64,000 nt of DNA from Roseiarcus sp963842835. GTDB lineage: Bacteria; Pseudomonadota; Alphaproteobacteria; Rhizobiales; Beijerinckiaceae. This document shows positions 34,620 to 43,262 of this stretch, one piece after another. Position numbers and translations under genes: made by a program. Location: the NCBI GenBank assembly GCA_963842835.1, contig CAWJIB010000007.1, positions 434,001-498,000 on the forward strand, in the 5' to 3' direction. The notes beneath the pieces are model-generated. The model was given only the letters and a program-made list of their open reading frames with translations. It ran no database searches and was not told the origin of the DNA. Every line of letters begins with the position of its first letter. The first letter of the stretch is position 1.

Positions 34620-36116
34620 TCACGCCATTGTCGGAATGCTGAAGTTCGCGCCCTCCTTCACGCCCGACGGCCAGCGCGCGGTGACGGTCTTGGTCTTGGT
34701 GTAGAAACGGATCGAATCGGGGCCGTGCTGGTTGAGGTCGCCGAAGCCGGAGCGCTTCCAGCCGCCGAAAGTGTAATAGGCGACCGGCACCGGGATCGGC
34801 ACGTTGACGCCGACCATGCCGACCTGGACCCTCGAGGCGAAGTCGCGCGCGGCGTCGCCGTCGCGGGTGAAGATCGCGACGCCGTTGCCGTATTCGTGAT
34901 CGTTGCACAGGCCGAGCGCTTCGTTGTAGCTCGCCGCGCGCACCACCGAAAGCACGGGACCGAAGATCTCCTCCTTGTAGATGCGCATGTCCTTGGTGAC
35001 ATGATCGAACAGGCTGCCGCCGAGATAGAAGCCGTTCTCGTAGCCCTGCATCGTGAAGCCGCGGCCGTCGACGGCGAGCTTGGCGCCTTCCTTCACGCCG
35101 AGGTCGATGTAGGATTTCACCTTCTCCAGGTGAGCGCGCGTCACCAGCGGGCCGTAGTCGGCGCTGGAGTCGGTCGAGGGGCCAATTTTCAACCCTTCGA
35201 CGCGGGGGATGAGCCGGCGCACCAGTTCGTCGGCCGTCCTCTGGCCGACCGGCACGGCGACGGAGATCGCCATGCAGCGCTCGCCCGCCGCGCCGTAGCC
35301 GGCGCCGATCAGCGCATCGATCGTCTGGTCCATGTCGGCGTCGGGCATGATGACCATATGGTTCTTCGCGCCGGCAAAACATTGCACGCGCTTGCCGCTC
35401 GCCGTGCCGCGCGAATAGATGTAATGCGCGATCGGCGTCGAGCCGACGAAGCCGATCGCCTGAATGTCGGGATCGTCGAGGATGGCGTCGACCGCCTCCT
35501 TGTCGCCGTTGACGACATTGAGAATGCCGGGAGGGCCGCCCGCCTCGATGAAGAGTTCGGCCAAGCGCATCGGCACGCCGGGGTCGCGCTCGGAGGGCTT
35601 GAGGATGAAGGCGTTGCCGCAGGCGATCGCCGGCGCGAGCTTCCACAGCGGGATCATCGCGGGAAAGTTGAACGGCGTGATTCCCGCGACGACGCCGAGC
35701 GGCTGGCGCATCGAATAGAGGTCGATGCCGGGGCCGGCCCCGTCGGTGTATTCGCCCTTCATCAGATGCGGGGCGCCGAAAGCGAATTCGACCACCTCGA
35801 CGCCGCGCTGAATGTCGCCCTTGGCGTCGATGAGGGTCTTGCCGTGCTCGCGCGAGAGGATGTCGGCGAGCTCTTCGGTGTGCTGGGCGATGAGCTCGTA
35901 GAATTTCATCAGCACGCGCGCGCGGCGCTGTGGATTTGTCGCGCCCCATGCGGGCTGCGCCGCCTTGGCGTCGAGAACCGCGGCGCGCATTTCGGCGGCC
36001 GACGCGAAAGCGACCGAGCCGCGCACCGTTCCGTCCATCGGCTGAAACACTTCGCCCGTGCGGCCCGAAGTTCCCGCGACGCGCTTGCCGCCGATGAAGT
36101 GCCCGTACTCGACCAT
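34620..36116 (-). CDS. mmsA: Methylmalonate-semialdehyde dehydrogenase (CoA-acylating)
   Basis: 498-aa aldehyde dehydrogenase forming propionyl-CoA from methylmalonate semialdehyde (valine) and acetyl-CoA from malonate semialdehyde. Motifs: VVAGITPFNFPAMIPLWKLAPA, ILKPSERDPGVP, AIGFVGSTPIAHYIYSRG and the nucleophile Cys281 in YGAAGERCMAISVAV, the MmsA-specific form without the usual general-base Glu context of hydrolytic ALDHs. C-terminal YYTFGGWKRSGFGD. Transcribed divergently from a LysR-type regulator 111 bases away. Confidence 0.96.
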   Translation of the reverse strand: MVEYGHFIGGKRVAGTSGRTGEVFQPMDGTVRGSVAFASAAEMRAAVLDAKAAQPAWGATNPQRRARVLMKFYELIAQHTEELADILSREHGKTLIDAKGDIQRGVEVVEFAFGAPHLMKGEYTDGAGPGIDLYSMRQPLGVVAGITPFNFPAMIPLWKLAPAIACGNAFILKPSERDPGVPMRLAELFIEAGGPPGILNVVNGDKEAVDAILDDPDIQAIGFVGSTPIAHYIYSRGTASGKRVQCFAGAKNHMVIMPDADMDQTIDALIGAGYGAAGERCMAISVAVPVGQRTADELVRRLIPRVEGLKIGPSTDSSADYGPLVTRAHLEKVKSYIDLGVKEGAKLAVDGRGFTMQGYENGFYLGGSLFDHVTKDMRIYKEEIFGPVLSVVRAASYNEALGLCNDHEYGNGVAIFTRDGDAARDFASRVQVGMVGVNVPIPVPVAYYTFGGWKRSGFGDLNQHGPDSIRFYTKTKTVTARWPSGVKEGANFSIPTMA

Positions 36117-36154
36117 GGTTCGCTCCCTTAAGACGTCGTTGCTCGCGGCCTTTA

Positions 36155-36173
36155 TGCATCAGGCTTTCCTGCA
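36155..36173. promoter_or_regulatory. Possible LysR-type binding site
   Basis: TGCA, 11 bases, TGCA: an inverted repeat fitting the T-N11-A scheme, located between mmsA and the divergent lysR gene. Short and possibly fortuitous. Confidence 0.3.
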
Positions 36174-36227
36174 CAGCAATCGCCGATTGCGCGCAGCGGG
36201 CGTGCGAAAATGTGCTAAACGACGAAT

Positions 36228-37109
36228 ATGGACTGGGACAACGTCAGGGTCTTTCTCGCAGTCGCGCGAGCGGGACAATTTGTCGCGGCGGCCAAGCGGC
36301 TGCGGCTCGACCACGCCACGGTCAGCCGGCGCATCGCGGCGCTAGAGGCCTCGCTCGGCGCGCGGCTGTTCGATCGGCGCACCACCGGCGCGCGGCTGAC
36401 CAGCGCGGGCGAGCGTTTTCTCGCTGCCGCCGAGGAAATGGAGAGCGCGTTCCTGCACGCGCAGGCGGAAATCTCCGACGTCGACGTCGAACTGACCGGG
36501 GTCGTGCGCATCGGCGCGCCCGACGGCTTCTCGACCTATTACCTCGCGGGCGCGTTGCGCGATTTCGTCGAACGCAATCCGGGCGTCCGCATCCAGCTCG
36601 CGCCCGTCCCGCAGGTCATTCCGCTGGCGCGGCGCGAAGTCGACGTCGTCGTCGTGCTCGACAAGCCCGAGGAAGGTCGCTTCGTCGCGCGCAAGCTCAC
36701 CGACTACAATTTGGGAATCTACGCCAGCGCCGCCTATCTCAACACGCACGAGCCGCCGCGCGAGGTCGGCGAACTCGCCGGCCATCGCCTCATCGGCTAT
36801 ATCGAGGAATACGCCTTTTCGAGCGCGCTCGACTATATCCGCGAGCTCTATGGCGGCGCGCCGACCTCGTTCGAATGCGCGAGCGCCGTCACCCAGCTCG
36901 AGGCTTTGCGCGCCGGCCTCGGGCTCGGCGTCGTACATGATTTCATCGCCCGCCGTTTCCGCGATCTGCGCCGCGTGCTGCCCGAGCGGCGCGCCACGCG
37001 CAGCTATTGGATCGTCACCCACGAAGACACCCGCGGCCTTGGGCGCATCCGCGCGGTGTGCGAGCATCTCATTGCGAGCGTGACGCGGGACCGCGCGACG
37101 TTCGTTTGA
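36228..37109 (+). CDS. LysR-type transcriptional regulator
   Basis: 293-aa regulator. N-terminal winged HTH: WDNVRVFLAVARAGQFVAAAKRLRLDHATVSRRIAALEASLGARLFDR. The effector domain (90-290) is of type-2 periplasmic binding fold: VRIGAPDGFSTYYLAGALRDF, VDVVVVLDKPEEGRFVARKL, SFECASAVTQLEALRAGLGLGVV. Divergent orientation makes control of mmsA and the valine genes the natural guess; the effector is unknown. Confidence 0.92.
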   Translation: MDWDNVRVFLAVARAGQFVAAAKRLRLDHATVSRRIAALEASLGARLFDRRTTGARLTSAGERFLAAAEEMESAFLHAQAEISDVDVELTGVVRIGAPDGFSTYYLAGALRDFVERNPGVRIQLAPVPQVIPLARREVDVVVVLDKPEEGRFVARKLTDYNLGIYASAAYLNTHEPPREVGELAGHRLIGYIEEYAFSSALDYIRELYGGAPTSFECASAVTQLEALRAGLGLGVVHDFIARRFRDLRRVLPERRATRSYWIVTHEDTRGLGRIRAVCEHLIASVTRDRATFV

Positions 37110-37174
37110 GGAGAGGGGCGCCTTGCGTTATGCGAAAGCCTCGATGGCGACCGGCATGCGCCGGCGGCCCAATG

Positions 37175-37285
37175 TCCGCGCCGCCCCAAGCCGATCCTGC
37201 AGGCGCGCGGACAGACTTCGCAGAGGATTCGCCCGTCGGGCGGCGGGCGGGAAAAATGACCGACGACCCGCAAGAGAGGGTCCAT
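37175..37285 (-). pseudogene. Relic of AmmeMemoRadiSam radical-SAM enzyme (AmrS) N terminus
   Basis: From an ATG at 37285 the minus strand encodes a short peptide with DGRILCEVCPRACRIGLGRRG. This closely follows the N-terminal cysteine motif of AmmeMemoRadiSam radical-SAM proteins (DGRxxCxxCPRxCxxxxGxRG). Resemblance ends there, after some 35 residues, and the LysR gene ends at 37109, so the radical SAM core (CxxxCxxC) is gone. It faces away from the Memo-AMMECR1 fusion gene with about 97 bases between the two starts. I read it as the stump of a deleted amrS. It could be a chance match, but location next to its functional partners argues otherwise. Confidence 0.6.
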
Positions 37286-37296
37286 TCGGGAATGCC

Positions 37297-37314
37297 GCTC
37301 CCTATATAGGGAGC
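37297..37314. promoter_or_regulatory. Perfect palindrome between the amrS relic and the Memo-AMMECR1 gene
   Basis: GCTCCCTATATAGGGAGC is an 18-bp perfect dyad with a TATATA centre. It lies 11 bases beyond the relic start and 68 bases before the fusion gene, so it is well placed as an operator for a divergent promoter. The binding protein is unknown. Confidence 0.55.
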
Positions 37315-37382
37315 AAGCGCCGCGGCGGCAGCGTCGGTGAGGCGCTGGCAGCCCTGTTGGCGAATGACTTCGAGATCAACTC

Positions 37383-38825
37383 ATGAACCGCATGACGCCC
37401 GCGGCGCAGTTTCAATCCGTGCATCCCGCCCAGGTCGCGGGACTTTTCTATCCCGGCGAGGCCGCAGCTCTGGCCGCGAAGATCGACGCGGCCTTTGCGG
37501 CCGCGGCCGCCTCGCCCTTCCGGGCGAAAATGATCGTCGTTCCCCACGCCGGCCTCGATTACTCCGGCGCCGTCGCGGCGCAGGCGCTGCGCGCGCTGGA
37601 TTTGACGGACGGGCTGCGGCGCGTCGTCATCCTCGGCCCCAATCACCGCATGCCGTGGCGCGGCGTCGCGGTCCACCCGGCCACGGCCTGGTCGACGCCG
37701 CTCGGCGTCGCGCCCGTCGCGGGCGAGGCGCTGCGCGCGATCCTGCCGCTCGAGGGCGTCACGGTCGACGCGCGCCCGTTCGCGGGCGAGCACAGCCTCG
37801 AAATGCCGCTGATCTTCCTGCAGCGCCTGGTCCCTGGGCTTGAGATCGTCCCGCTGCTGGTCGGCGACGCGGCGCCCGACCTCGTCGAGGAGGCGCTCGC
37901 CCGCCTGTGGGGCGGGCCCGAGACGGCGATCTGCATTTCCTCCGACTTGTCGCATTTTCTTTCCGCCGGCGCCGCACGCGCGAAGGACGCCGAGACGCGC
38001 AGCCTGATCGAGGGCGGCCGCTGGGGCGAACTCGGCCCCGCGAACGCCTGCGGCTTCGCCAGCCTGAGGGGCGCGATCCGCCGCGCCCAGAGCCTGCGCA
38101 TGCGCGCGACGGGGTTGGCCTTCGCCACCTCCGACGATGCGGGCGGCCCCCGCAGCCGCGTCGTCGGCTACGGCGCCTTCGCCTTCGAGGACGCCGACGC
38201 GGCGCGGCTGGCGAAGGAGGATCGGGATCGGCTTCTCGCCATCGCGTCGGCGTCGCTGGACTTCGCCGCGAGGCGCGGCGGGGCGGCCCCCGAGTTTTTT
38301 GCCGATGCGAACCTGCCGCCCAGTCTGATGGCCCATCGCGCCACGTTCGCAACGCTGGAGCGCCGCGGGGCGTTGCGCGGCTGCATCGGCTCGCTCCTGC
38401 CGCAGCGGCCGCTCGCCTCGGACGTCGGCGCCAACGCGGTCAAAGCCGGCTTCGGCGATCCACGCTTCGCGCCGCTGATGCGCGCCGAATTGCCGGACCT
38501 CACGATCAAAATCTCCGTGCTTTCGCCCATGGCGCCGATCCCTTGCCGAAGCGAACAGGAATTGATCGACCAATTGCGGCCCGACCACGACGGCCTGGTG
38601 CTGCGCGACGGTCGGGCGGTCGGCCTGTTTCTGCCCAGCGTCTGGCGCGAAGTCTCCTCGCCGAGCGACTTCGTCCGTTTCCTCAAGAGGAAAATGGGCG
38701 TCGCGGCGGACCATTGGTCGCCGACGATGGCCGCCTCGCGCTTTTCCACCGAGTGCTTCGAGAGCCCGTTCGTCGAGCCGAGCGAGGCCGATCTTACGGG
38801 GATCGCGGCGCCGGCGTTCGAGTGA
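37383..38825 (+). CDS. Memo-AMMECR1 fusion protein (AmmeMemoRadiSam system B + A)
   Basis: 480-aa two-domain protein. Residues about 12-285 are a Memo/AmrB domain related to class-III extradiol dioxygenases: VAGLFYPGEAAALAAKI, metal-site segments IVVPHAGLDYSGAVAAQ, ILGPNHRMPWRGVAV, AGEHSLEMPLIFLQ and ISSDLSHFLS. Residues about 290-475 are an AMMECR1/AmrA domain with GALRGCIGSLLPQRPL (RGCIG signature) and LTIKISVLSPMAPI. In most genomes these act together with a radical-SAM enzyme. Here only a stump of that gene remains next door. The process is still poorly understood. Confidence 0.92.
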   Translation: MNRMTPAAQFQSVHPAQVAGLFYPGEAAALAAKIDAAFAAAAASPFRAKMIVVPHAGLDYSGAVAAQALRALDLTDGLRRVVILGPNHRMPWRGVAVHPATAWSTPLGVAPVAGEALRAILPLEGVTVDARPFAGEHSLEMPLIFLQRLVPGLEIVPLLVGDAAPDLVEEALARLWGGPETAICISSDLSHFLSAGAARAKDAETRSLIEGGRWGELGPANACGFASLRGAIRRAQSLRMRATGLAFATSDDAGGPRSRVVGYGAFAFEDADAARLAKEDRDRLLAIASASLDFAARRGGAAPEFFADANLPPSLMAHRATFATLERRGALRGCIGSLLPQRPLASDVGANAVKAGFGDPRFAPLMRAELPDLTIKISVLSPMAPIPCRSEQELIDQLRPDHDGLVLRDGRAVGLFLPSVWREVSSPSDFVRFLKRKMGVAADHWSPTMAASRFSTECFESPFVEPSEADLTGIAAPAFE

Positions 38826-38867
38826 GGCGCAAGACGCCCGGCCGCGCACCGTCTACGCACGGCGCGC

Positions 38868-38985
38868 CCCTTCTTCCCGCTCGCGCGGAGAAGGCTGGGA
38901 TGAGGGGCCGGGCGATGAGCCGCGACGCCGTTCGTGCGAGCCCACCCTGCCCCTCACCCTAACCCTCTCCCCGCTCGCGGGGAAT
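38868..38985. repeat. Composite palindromic repeat between the Memo fusion and prmA
   Basis: CTTCTTCCCGCTCGCGCGGAGAAGG hairpin-like block (written here as two halves: CTTCTTCCCG and CGGAGAAGG), then GATGAGGGGCCGGGCGATGAG, and on the other side CCCCTCACCC followed by CTCTCCCCGCTCGCGGGGA. The two arms are inverted relative to each other around about 38,925, as in the block at 42126. MITE-like. Confidence 0.65.
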
Positions 38986-39896
38986 CAGCGCCTCAGCCGC
39001 AAGCTCGCCCAGCCATCGAGATCGATCCGCTCGGCGAGATAAAACCCCTGCCCGCGCCACGCCGCCAGCACGCCCGGCACGTCGCTGAGCAGCAGCCCCG
39101 AGACGATCGCCTCGCCGTCCGGCGCCGTCACGGCGGCGAGGGAAGGGGCAAGCAGGCGCAGGGGCTTGGCGAGGATGTTGGCGAAGACGAGATCGTAAGG
39201 CGCGCCGTCGCGCAGTTGCAGGCTCTCCACGCCGCGCGAGACGACGGCTTTGCAAGCGGCGCCGACGCCGTTGAGACGCGCGTTTTCGTTGGCGACTTGC
39301 ACCGCGATGGGGTCGATGTCGCCGAGCCAGACCTTGCGCCGCAAAACCTTGGCGGCGGCAATGGCGAGCACGCCGGCGCCGCAGCCGACGTCGAGAACGC
39401 GGCGCGGCCGGCGGCGCTTGAGCAGGCGATCGAGATGCAGGAGGCAGCCGCGCGTCGTGCCGTGATGGCCGGTGCCGAAGGCGAGGCCCGCCTCGATCTC
39501 GACGCCGACATCGTTGGCGCGAAGCGCAGCGCGGTCGTGCGCGCCATGGACGAGAAAGCGCCCGGCGCGCACCGGCTCCAATCCGGCGAGCGACTTGGCG
39601 ACCCAATCGCGCTTTTCCGTGAGGCCGAATTCGATTTTCTTGGCCGCGTCCTCCCCAGCGGCGACGGCGACGAGATCGTGCAGCGCGTCCTTGTCCGGCG
39701 CGAAGGCGAAATAGGCTTCGACCAGCCACGCCTTGCCGCCGCCCGGCCAGGGGTCCTCGGTCTCGAAGGCGGTCGAAGCGGCCTCGGCCGGCTCAAAGCT
39801 CTCGACGATGAGATCGGCGACGGCGCGGGCGCGCTTTTCGTCGACAACGAGGCGCAGCTTGTGCGTGGCGTTGTTGGGGGGCAGGCCTTCGAGCAT
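38985..39896 (-). CDS. prmA: Ribosomal protein L11 methyltransferase
   Basis: 303-aa SAM-dependent methyltransferase. The N-terminal substrate domain is followed by GLAFGTGHHGTTRGCLLHLDRLL (PrmA-specific), RVLDVGCGAGVLAIAAAKVL (motif I), LGDIDPIAVQVANENARLNGV and YDLVFANILAKPLRLLAPSLA (NxxA/P motif). It trimethylates L11 amino groups. The start at 39896 gives the family N terminus; the longer reading extends into the upstream repeat. Only the last bases touch the repeat at 38868-38985. Confidence 0.95.
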   Translation of the reverse strand: MLEGLPPNNATHKLRLVVDEKRARAVADLIVESFEPAEAASTAFETEDPWPGGGKAWLVEAYFAFAPDKDALHDLVAVAAGEDAAKKIEFGLTEKRDWVAKSLAGLEPVRAGRFLVHGAHDRAALRANDVGVEIEAGLAFGTGHHGTTRGCLLHLDRLLKRRRPRRVLDVGCGAGVLAIAAAKVLRRKVWLGDIDPIAVQVANENARLNGVGAACKAVVSRGVESLQLRDGAPYDLVFANILAKPLRLLAPSLAAVTAPDGEAIVSGLLLSDVPGVLAAWRGQGFYLAERIDLDGWASLRLRR

Positions 39897-39902
39897 GGGA
39901 TC

Positions 39903-40061
39903 CTCACTCTCCGCTTCTCCCCTTGCGGGAGAAGGCGGCCGGCGAAGCCGGCGGGACGAGGGGGCGGCGCGACCCCTCATCCGTCGCGCCTTGCGGCGCG
40001 CCACCTTCTCTAGGCGAATGCATAGCATTCGTCCGCCCCGCAAGGGGGGAAGGGAAGCGCC
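39903..40061. repeat. Palindromic repeat cluster between uvrC and prmA
   Basis: CTTCTCCCCTTGCGGGAGAAGG (two arms CTTCTCCC/GGGAGAAG), GCCGGCGAAGCCGGC, CGTCGCGCC/GGCGCG, GCGAATGCATAGCATTCG and CCCCGCAAGGGGGG form successive stems. This is the commonest alphaproteobacterial intergenic palindrome type and fills nearly the whole gap between the two genes. Confidence 0.7.
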
Positions 40062-40075
40062 CCTACCACGCGCCT

Positions 40076-42079
40076 TCAGCCCCCGCCAGCCTCGTGGAAA
40101 AAATCATAGACCAGCTTCGCCGTCGCGGCGTTGAGGCCGGGCGTTTTTTCGAGATCGGCGAGGCCGGCGCGGGCGACGTCCTTGGCGGAGCCGAAGGCGT
40201 GCAGCAGAGCGCGCTTCCTCGCCGGGCCGATGCCGGGGATTTCGTCGAGCGGGCTTTTCACGAATTCCTTCTTGCGCTTGGCGCGGTGCGTGCCGATGGC
40301 GAAGCGATGCGCCTCGTCGCGCAGCCGCTGCACGAAGAACAGCGCGGGATCGCGCGGGGGCAGCTTGAACGGCTCGCGCCCCTCGACGAAGAAGGTCTCG
40401 CGGCCCGCGTTGCGGTCCGGCCCCTTGGCGATCGAGGCGAGATGCACGCCCTCGACGCCGAGTTCGGCGAACACCTGCCGCGCCGCCTCGAACTGCCCGC
40501 GTCCGCCGTCGATGACGACGAGATCGGGCCGGTCGGGAAAGGCGCCCTCGTGCGCGGGCGCTTCGGCCGCCTGCTTGGCGAGGCGGGCGAAGCGGCGGCT
40601 CAGCACCTCGCGCATCATCGCGTAATCGTCGCCCGGCGTCAGGCTCGCGCTCTTGATGTTGAAGGTGCGGTACTGATTTTTGACGAAGCCCTCCGGCCCC
40701 GCGACGATCATTGCGCCGATCGCGTTCGTTCCCATGATATGCGAATTGTCGTAGACTTCGACGCGGCGAAGCGGCGTCGCGATCCCGAACGCCGCTTGAA
40801 GCGCGCCGAGCAGCTTCTCCTGGCTCGCCGCTTCCGCCAGTTTGCGCGAAAGCGCCTCGCGCGCGTTGCGCAGGGCGTTGTCGACCAGCTCCTTCTTTTC
40901 GCCGCGCCGCGGCGCGCCGACGGCGATGCGATGGCCCGCGCGCGCGCTCAAAATATCGCGCAACGATTCGCGCGAGGCGACGTCGTGACTGAGCAGCACC
41001 AGCCGCGGCGCGGGCCGCTCGAGATAGAATTGCGCGAGGAAGGAATCGAGCACCTCGGCGGCGCTCAACGCGCGATCGGCGCGGGGAAAGTAAGCGCGGT
41101 TGCCCCAGTTCTGATAGGTGCGGAAGAAGAACGCCTCGATGCAGAACTGCCCGGCTTCCTCTGAGATCGCGAATACGTCGGCCTCGGGCACCGAGCGCGG
41201 GTTGACATTCTGCTCGCCCTGGATCGCCGACAGCGCGGAAATGCGGTCGCGCAGGCGCGCAGCCTTTTCGAATTCCAGCGCCTCAGCGGCTTCGCTCATC
41301 TCCTTGGCGAGGCGCTGGCGGATCGCGCGGCTGCGCCCGGAGAGGAAATCGCGCGCCTCGGCGACCAGCACGGCATAGTCCGTAAGCGCGATCTCGCCGG
41401 TGCAGGGCGCCGAGCAGCGCTTGATCTGATAGAGCAGGCACGGGCGTGTGCGGTTCTCGTAATAGCTGTCGGGACAGGTGCGCAAAAGGAACGCCCGCTG
41501 CAGCGCGTTGAGCGTGCGGCTGACCGCGCCGGCGTTGGCGAAGGGGCCGAAATAATCGCCGGGGATGGAGCGCGCGCCGCGATGCTTGACAAGGCGCGGG
41601 GCTTCGTGGCCGCCGGCGATGAGAATATAGGGGAAGCTCTTGTCGTCGCGCAGCAGCACGTTGTAGCGCGGCTTCAGCTGCTTGATGAAATTGGCCTCCA
41701 GCAGCAGCGCCTCGGCCTCGGTCTCGGTGGTGACGAACACCATCGAGGCGGTCTGCGCGATCATCCGGGCGATGCGGATCGTCTGGCGCTCGGGCGTCGT
41801 GTAGCTCTGGACGCGCTTCTTGATCGAGCGCGCCTTGCCGACATAGAGCACCTCGCCGTCGGCGCCGATCATGCGGTAGACGCCGGGTCCGAGCGGCGCA
41901 TGTTTCCAGAACGACTTGATCGCCGCCGCGCCGCGCGCCAGCGGCCCCGGCTCGGCGGGCTTCTCGTCGAGATCGAGGTCGAGCGCGAGCGAAGCCTCGT
42001 CGCTTTCCAGATCGGCGGCGAGCGCGGCCGGGTCGAAACCGCCGTCGGTCGTCGATGGATTCTTGGTTGCGCCTGTCAT
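40076..42079 (-). CDS. uvrC: UvrABC excinuclease subunit C
   Basis: 667-aa nucleotide-excision-repair nuclease. A disordered acidic tail precedes the GIY-YIG domain (PLGPGVYRMIGADGEVLYVGKARSIKKRV). Then TETEAEALLLEANFIKQLKPRYNVLLRDDKSFPYI, the zinc-like cysteine cluster CLLYQIKRCSAPC, the UVR motif (AEALEFEKAARLRDRISAL), the RNase H-like C-terminal nuclease (RRVEVYDNSHIMGTNAIGAMIV, DLVVIDGGRGQFEAA) and a tandem HhH (DEIPGIGPARKRALLHAFG). It makes both incisions around lesions. Complete and normal. Confidence 0.97.
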   Translation of the reverse strand: MTGATKNPSTTDGGFDPAALAADLESDEASLALDLDLDEKPAEPGPLARGAAAIKSFWKHAPLGPGVYRMIGADGEVLYVGKARSIKKRVQSYTTPERQTIRIARMIAQTASMVFVTTETEAEALLLEANFIKQLKPRYNVLLRDDKSFPYILIAGGHEAPRLVKHRGARSIPGDYFGPFANAGAVSRTLNALQRAFLLRTCPDSYYENRTRPCLLYQIKRCSAPCTGEIALTDYAVLVAEARDFLSGRSRAIRQRLAKEMSEAAEALEFEKAARLRDRISALSAIQGEQNVNPRSVPEADVFAISEEAGQFCIEAFFFRTYQNWGNRAYFPRADRALSAAEVLDSFLAQFYLERPAPRLVLLSHDVASRESLRDILSARAGHRIAVGAPRRGEKKELVDNALRNAREALSRKLAEAASQEKLLGALQAAFGIATPLRRVEVYDNSHIMGTNAIGAMIVAGPEGFVKNQYRTFNIKSASLTPGDDYAMMREVLSRRFARLAKQAAEAPAHEGAFPDRPDLVVIDGGRGQFEAARQVFAELGVEGVHLASIAKGPDRNAGRETFFVEGREPFKLPPRDPALFFVQRLRDEAHRFAIGTHRAKRKKEFVKSPLDEIPGIGPARKRALLHAFGSAKDVARAGLADLEKTPGLNAATAKLVYDFFHEAGGG

Positions 42080-42125
42080 GCGGCGTCAGAGCTTCTCATT
42101 TTGCGTGGCGAATTTCAGCCGCGGC

Positions 42126-42247
42126 TGTTCCCCCTCTCCCCGCCCGCGGGGAGAGGGTTGGGGTGAGGGGCCGGGTCGTTGCCGACGGCATTGCGGCCAA
42201 CCACCCCGCCCCTCATCCTGACCTTCTCCCCGCGAGCGGGGAGAAGG
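42126..42247. repeat. Composite palindromic repeat upstream of uvrC
   Basis: CCCTCTCCCCGCCCGCGGGGAGAGGG-type hairpin (arms CCCTCTCCCCG / CGGGGAGAGGG), GGTGAGGGGCCGGG, a 30-base spacer, then CCCCTCATCC and CTTCTCCCCGCGAGCGGGGAGAAGG-type hairpin (arms CTTCTCCCCG / CGGGGAGAAG). Two hairpins facing each other around a core, the same composite as at 38868. Confidence 0.75.
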
Positions 42248-42317
42248 GACGCGCAGCACCGCAGGGCGCCACGCTAGATTTAGGCCGCCTTGAGCAATTC
42301 TGGAAGATAGGGACGCC

Positions 42318-43262
42318 TCAATACTCCCGCTTCCGATCCACCACGTTGCGCAGCGGCTCGCCGCGCTCGAACGCTTCGATCTGCTCCGCGACATAGCCCG
42401 CCACCGCGTCCGGCGCGGAGATCGCCGCGTTGTGCGGGCTGACGAACACCGCCGGGTGGCTCCACAGCGGCGAGTCCTTCGGCAGCGGCTCTTTCTCGAA
42501 CACGTCGAGCGAGGCGGCTTTCAATATCCCAGCGTCGAGCGCGGCGAGGATGTCGGCCTCATTTTGCAGGCCGCCGCGGCCAGCGTTGAGGAGGATCGGG
42601 CCGCCGAGGCGCCCGTCGCGCGCCAATTTTGCGAACAGCCTGAAATTGAGGATGCCGCGCGTCGCCGCGGTCAGCGGCAGCAGCGCCACAAGAATGTCCG
42701 TGCGCGCGAGCATCGCGTCGAGACCTTCCGCTCCATGGAAACACGCGACGCCGGGCTCGGATTTCGCGCTCGCGCTCCAGCCCGCGACGTCGAAGCCGAT
42801 CGTCTTGAGCTTGCGCGCCGCGTCGCGGCCGAGTTCGCCCAGCCCCATGACGCCGACGCGCACTTGCCCCGCCGCCGGCTGGCTCTCGTCGTCGTCCCAA
42901 ACGCGCTCGCGCTGCTGGCGCTCGTAGCGGCGGAACTGGCGCAGATGCAGCAGCGCGTGCAGCACGACCCATTCGCTCATGCGCGCGGTGAGATCGGGAT
43001 CGACGACGCGCACGATCGGAACGTCGGGCAAATCGGACGTCTCGAGGAGATGATCGACGCCGGCGCCGAGGGAGAAGATCGCCTGAAGATTGGGGAGATC
43101 CGCCAGCGCGCCCGGCCCGGGCCGCCAACAGACGGCGTAGCGGACGGCGGCTCGGTCGCTCAGCGCCTGCGGGGTCACGATGGGATGATCGGGCAAGAGC
43201 GCGCGCAGACGCTGGAGCCAGGGCGCCGGGTCCCATCCCGTCGCCGCGAACAGAATGGTCAT
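42318..43262 (-). CDS. D-isomer-specific 2-hydroxyacid dehydrogenase (GhrA-like)
   Basis: 314-aa NAD(P)-dependent dehydrogenase. Rossmann loop VGVMGLGELGRDAARKL. Catalytic residues: Arg in LLNAGRGGLQNEAD, Glu in FEKEPLPKDSPLW, His in VFVSPHNAAIS. Overall pattern matches glyoxylate/hydroxypyruvate reductase A. It is the last gene of the nucleoside operon, with its start overlapping the deoA stop by four bases. In this setting it may reduce a keto acid or glyoxylate-type product of sugar breakdown; that is inference. Confidence 0.88.
   Translation of the reverse strand: MTILFAATGWDPAPWLQRLRALLPDHPIVTPQALSDRAAVRYAVCWRPGPGALADLPNLQAIFSLGAGVDHLLETSDLPDVPIVRVVDPDLTARMSEWVVLHALLHLRQFRRYERQQRERVWDDDESQPAAGQVRVGVMGLGELGRDAARKLKTIGFDVAGWSASAKSEPGVACFHGAEGLDAMLARTDILVALLPLTAATRGILNFRLFAKLARDGRLGGPILLNAGRGGLQNEADILAALDAGILKAASLDVFEKEPLPKDSPLWSHPAVFVSPHNAAISAPDAVAGYVAEQIEAFERGEPLRNVVDRKREY

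Noticed and set aside
37123..37386. Plus-strand 87-codon frame before the Memo fusion
   Set aside because: Basic, motif-free, and it crosses the palindrome; the opposite strand carries the recognisable AmrS cysteine motif.
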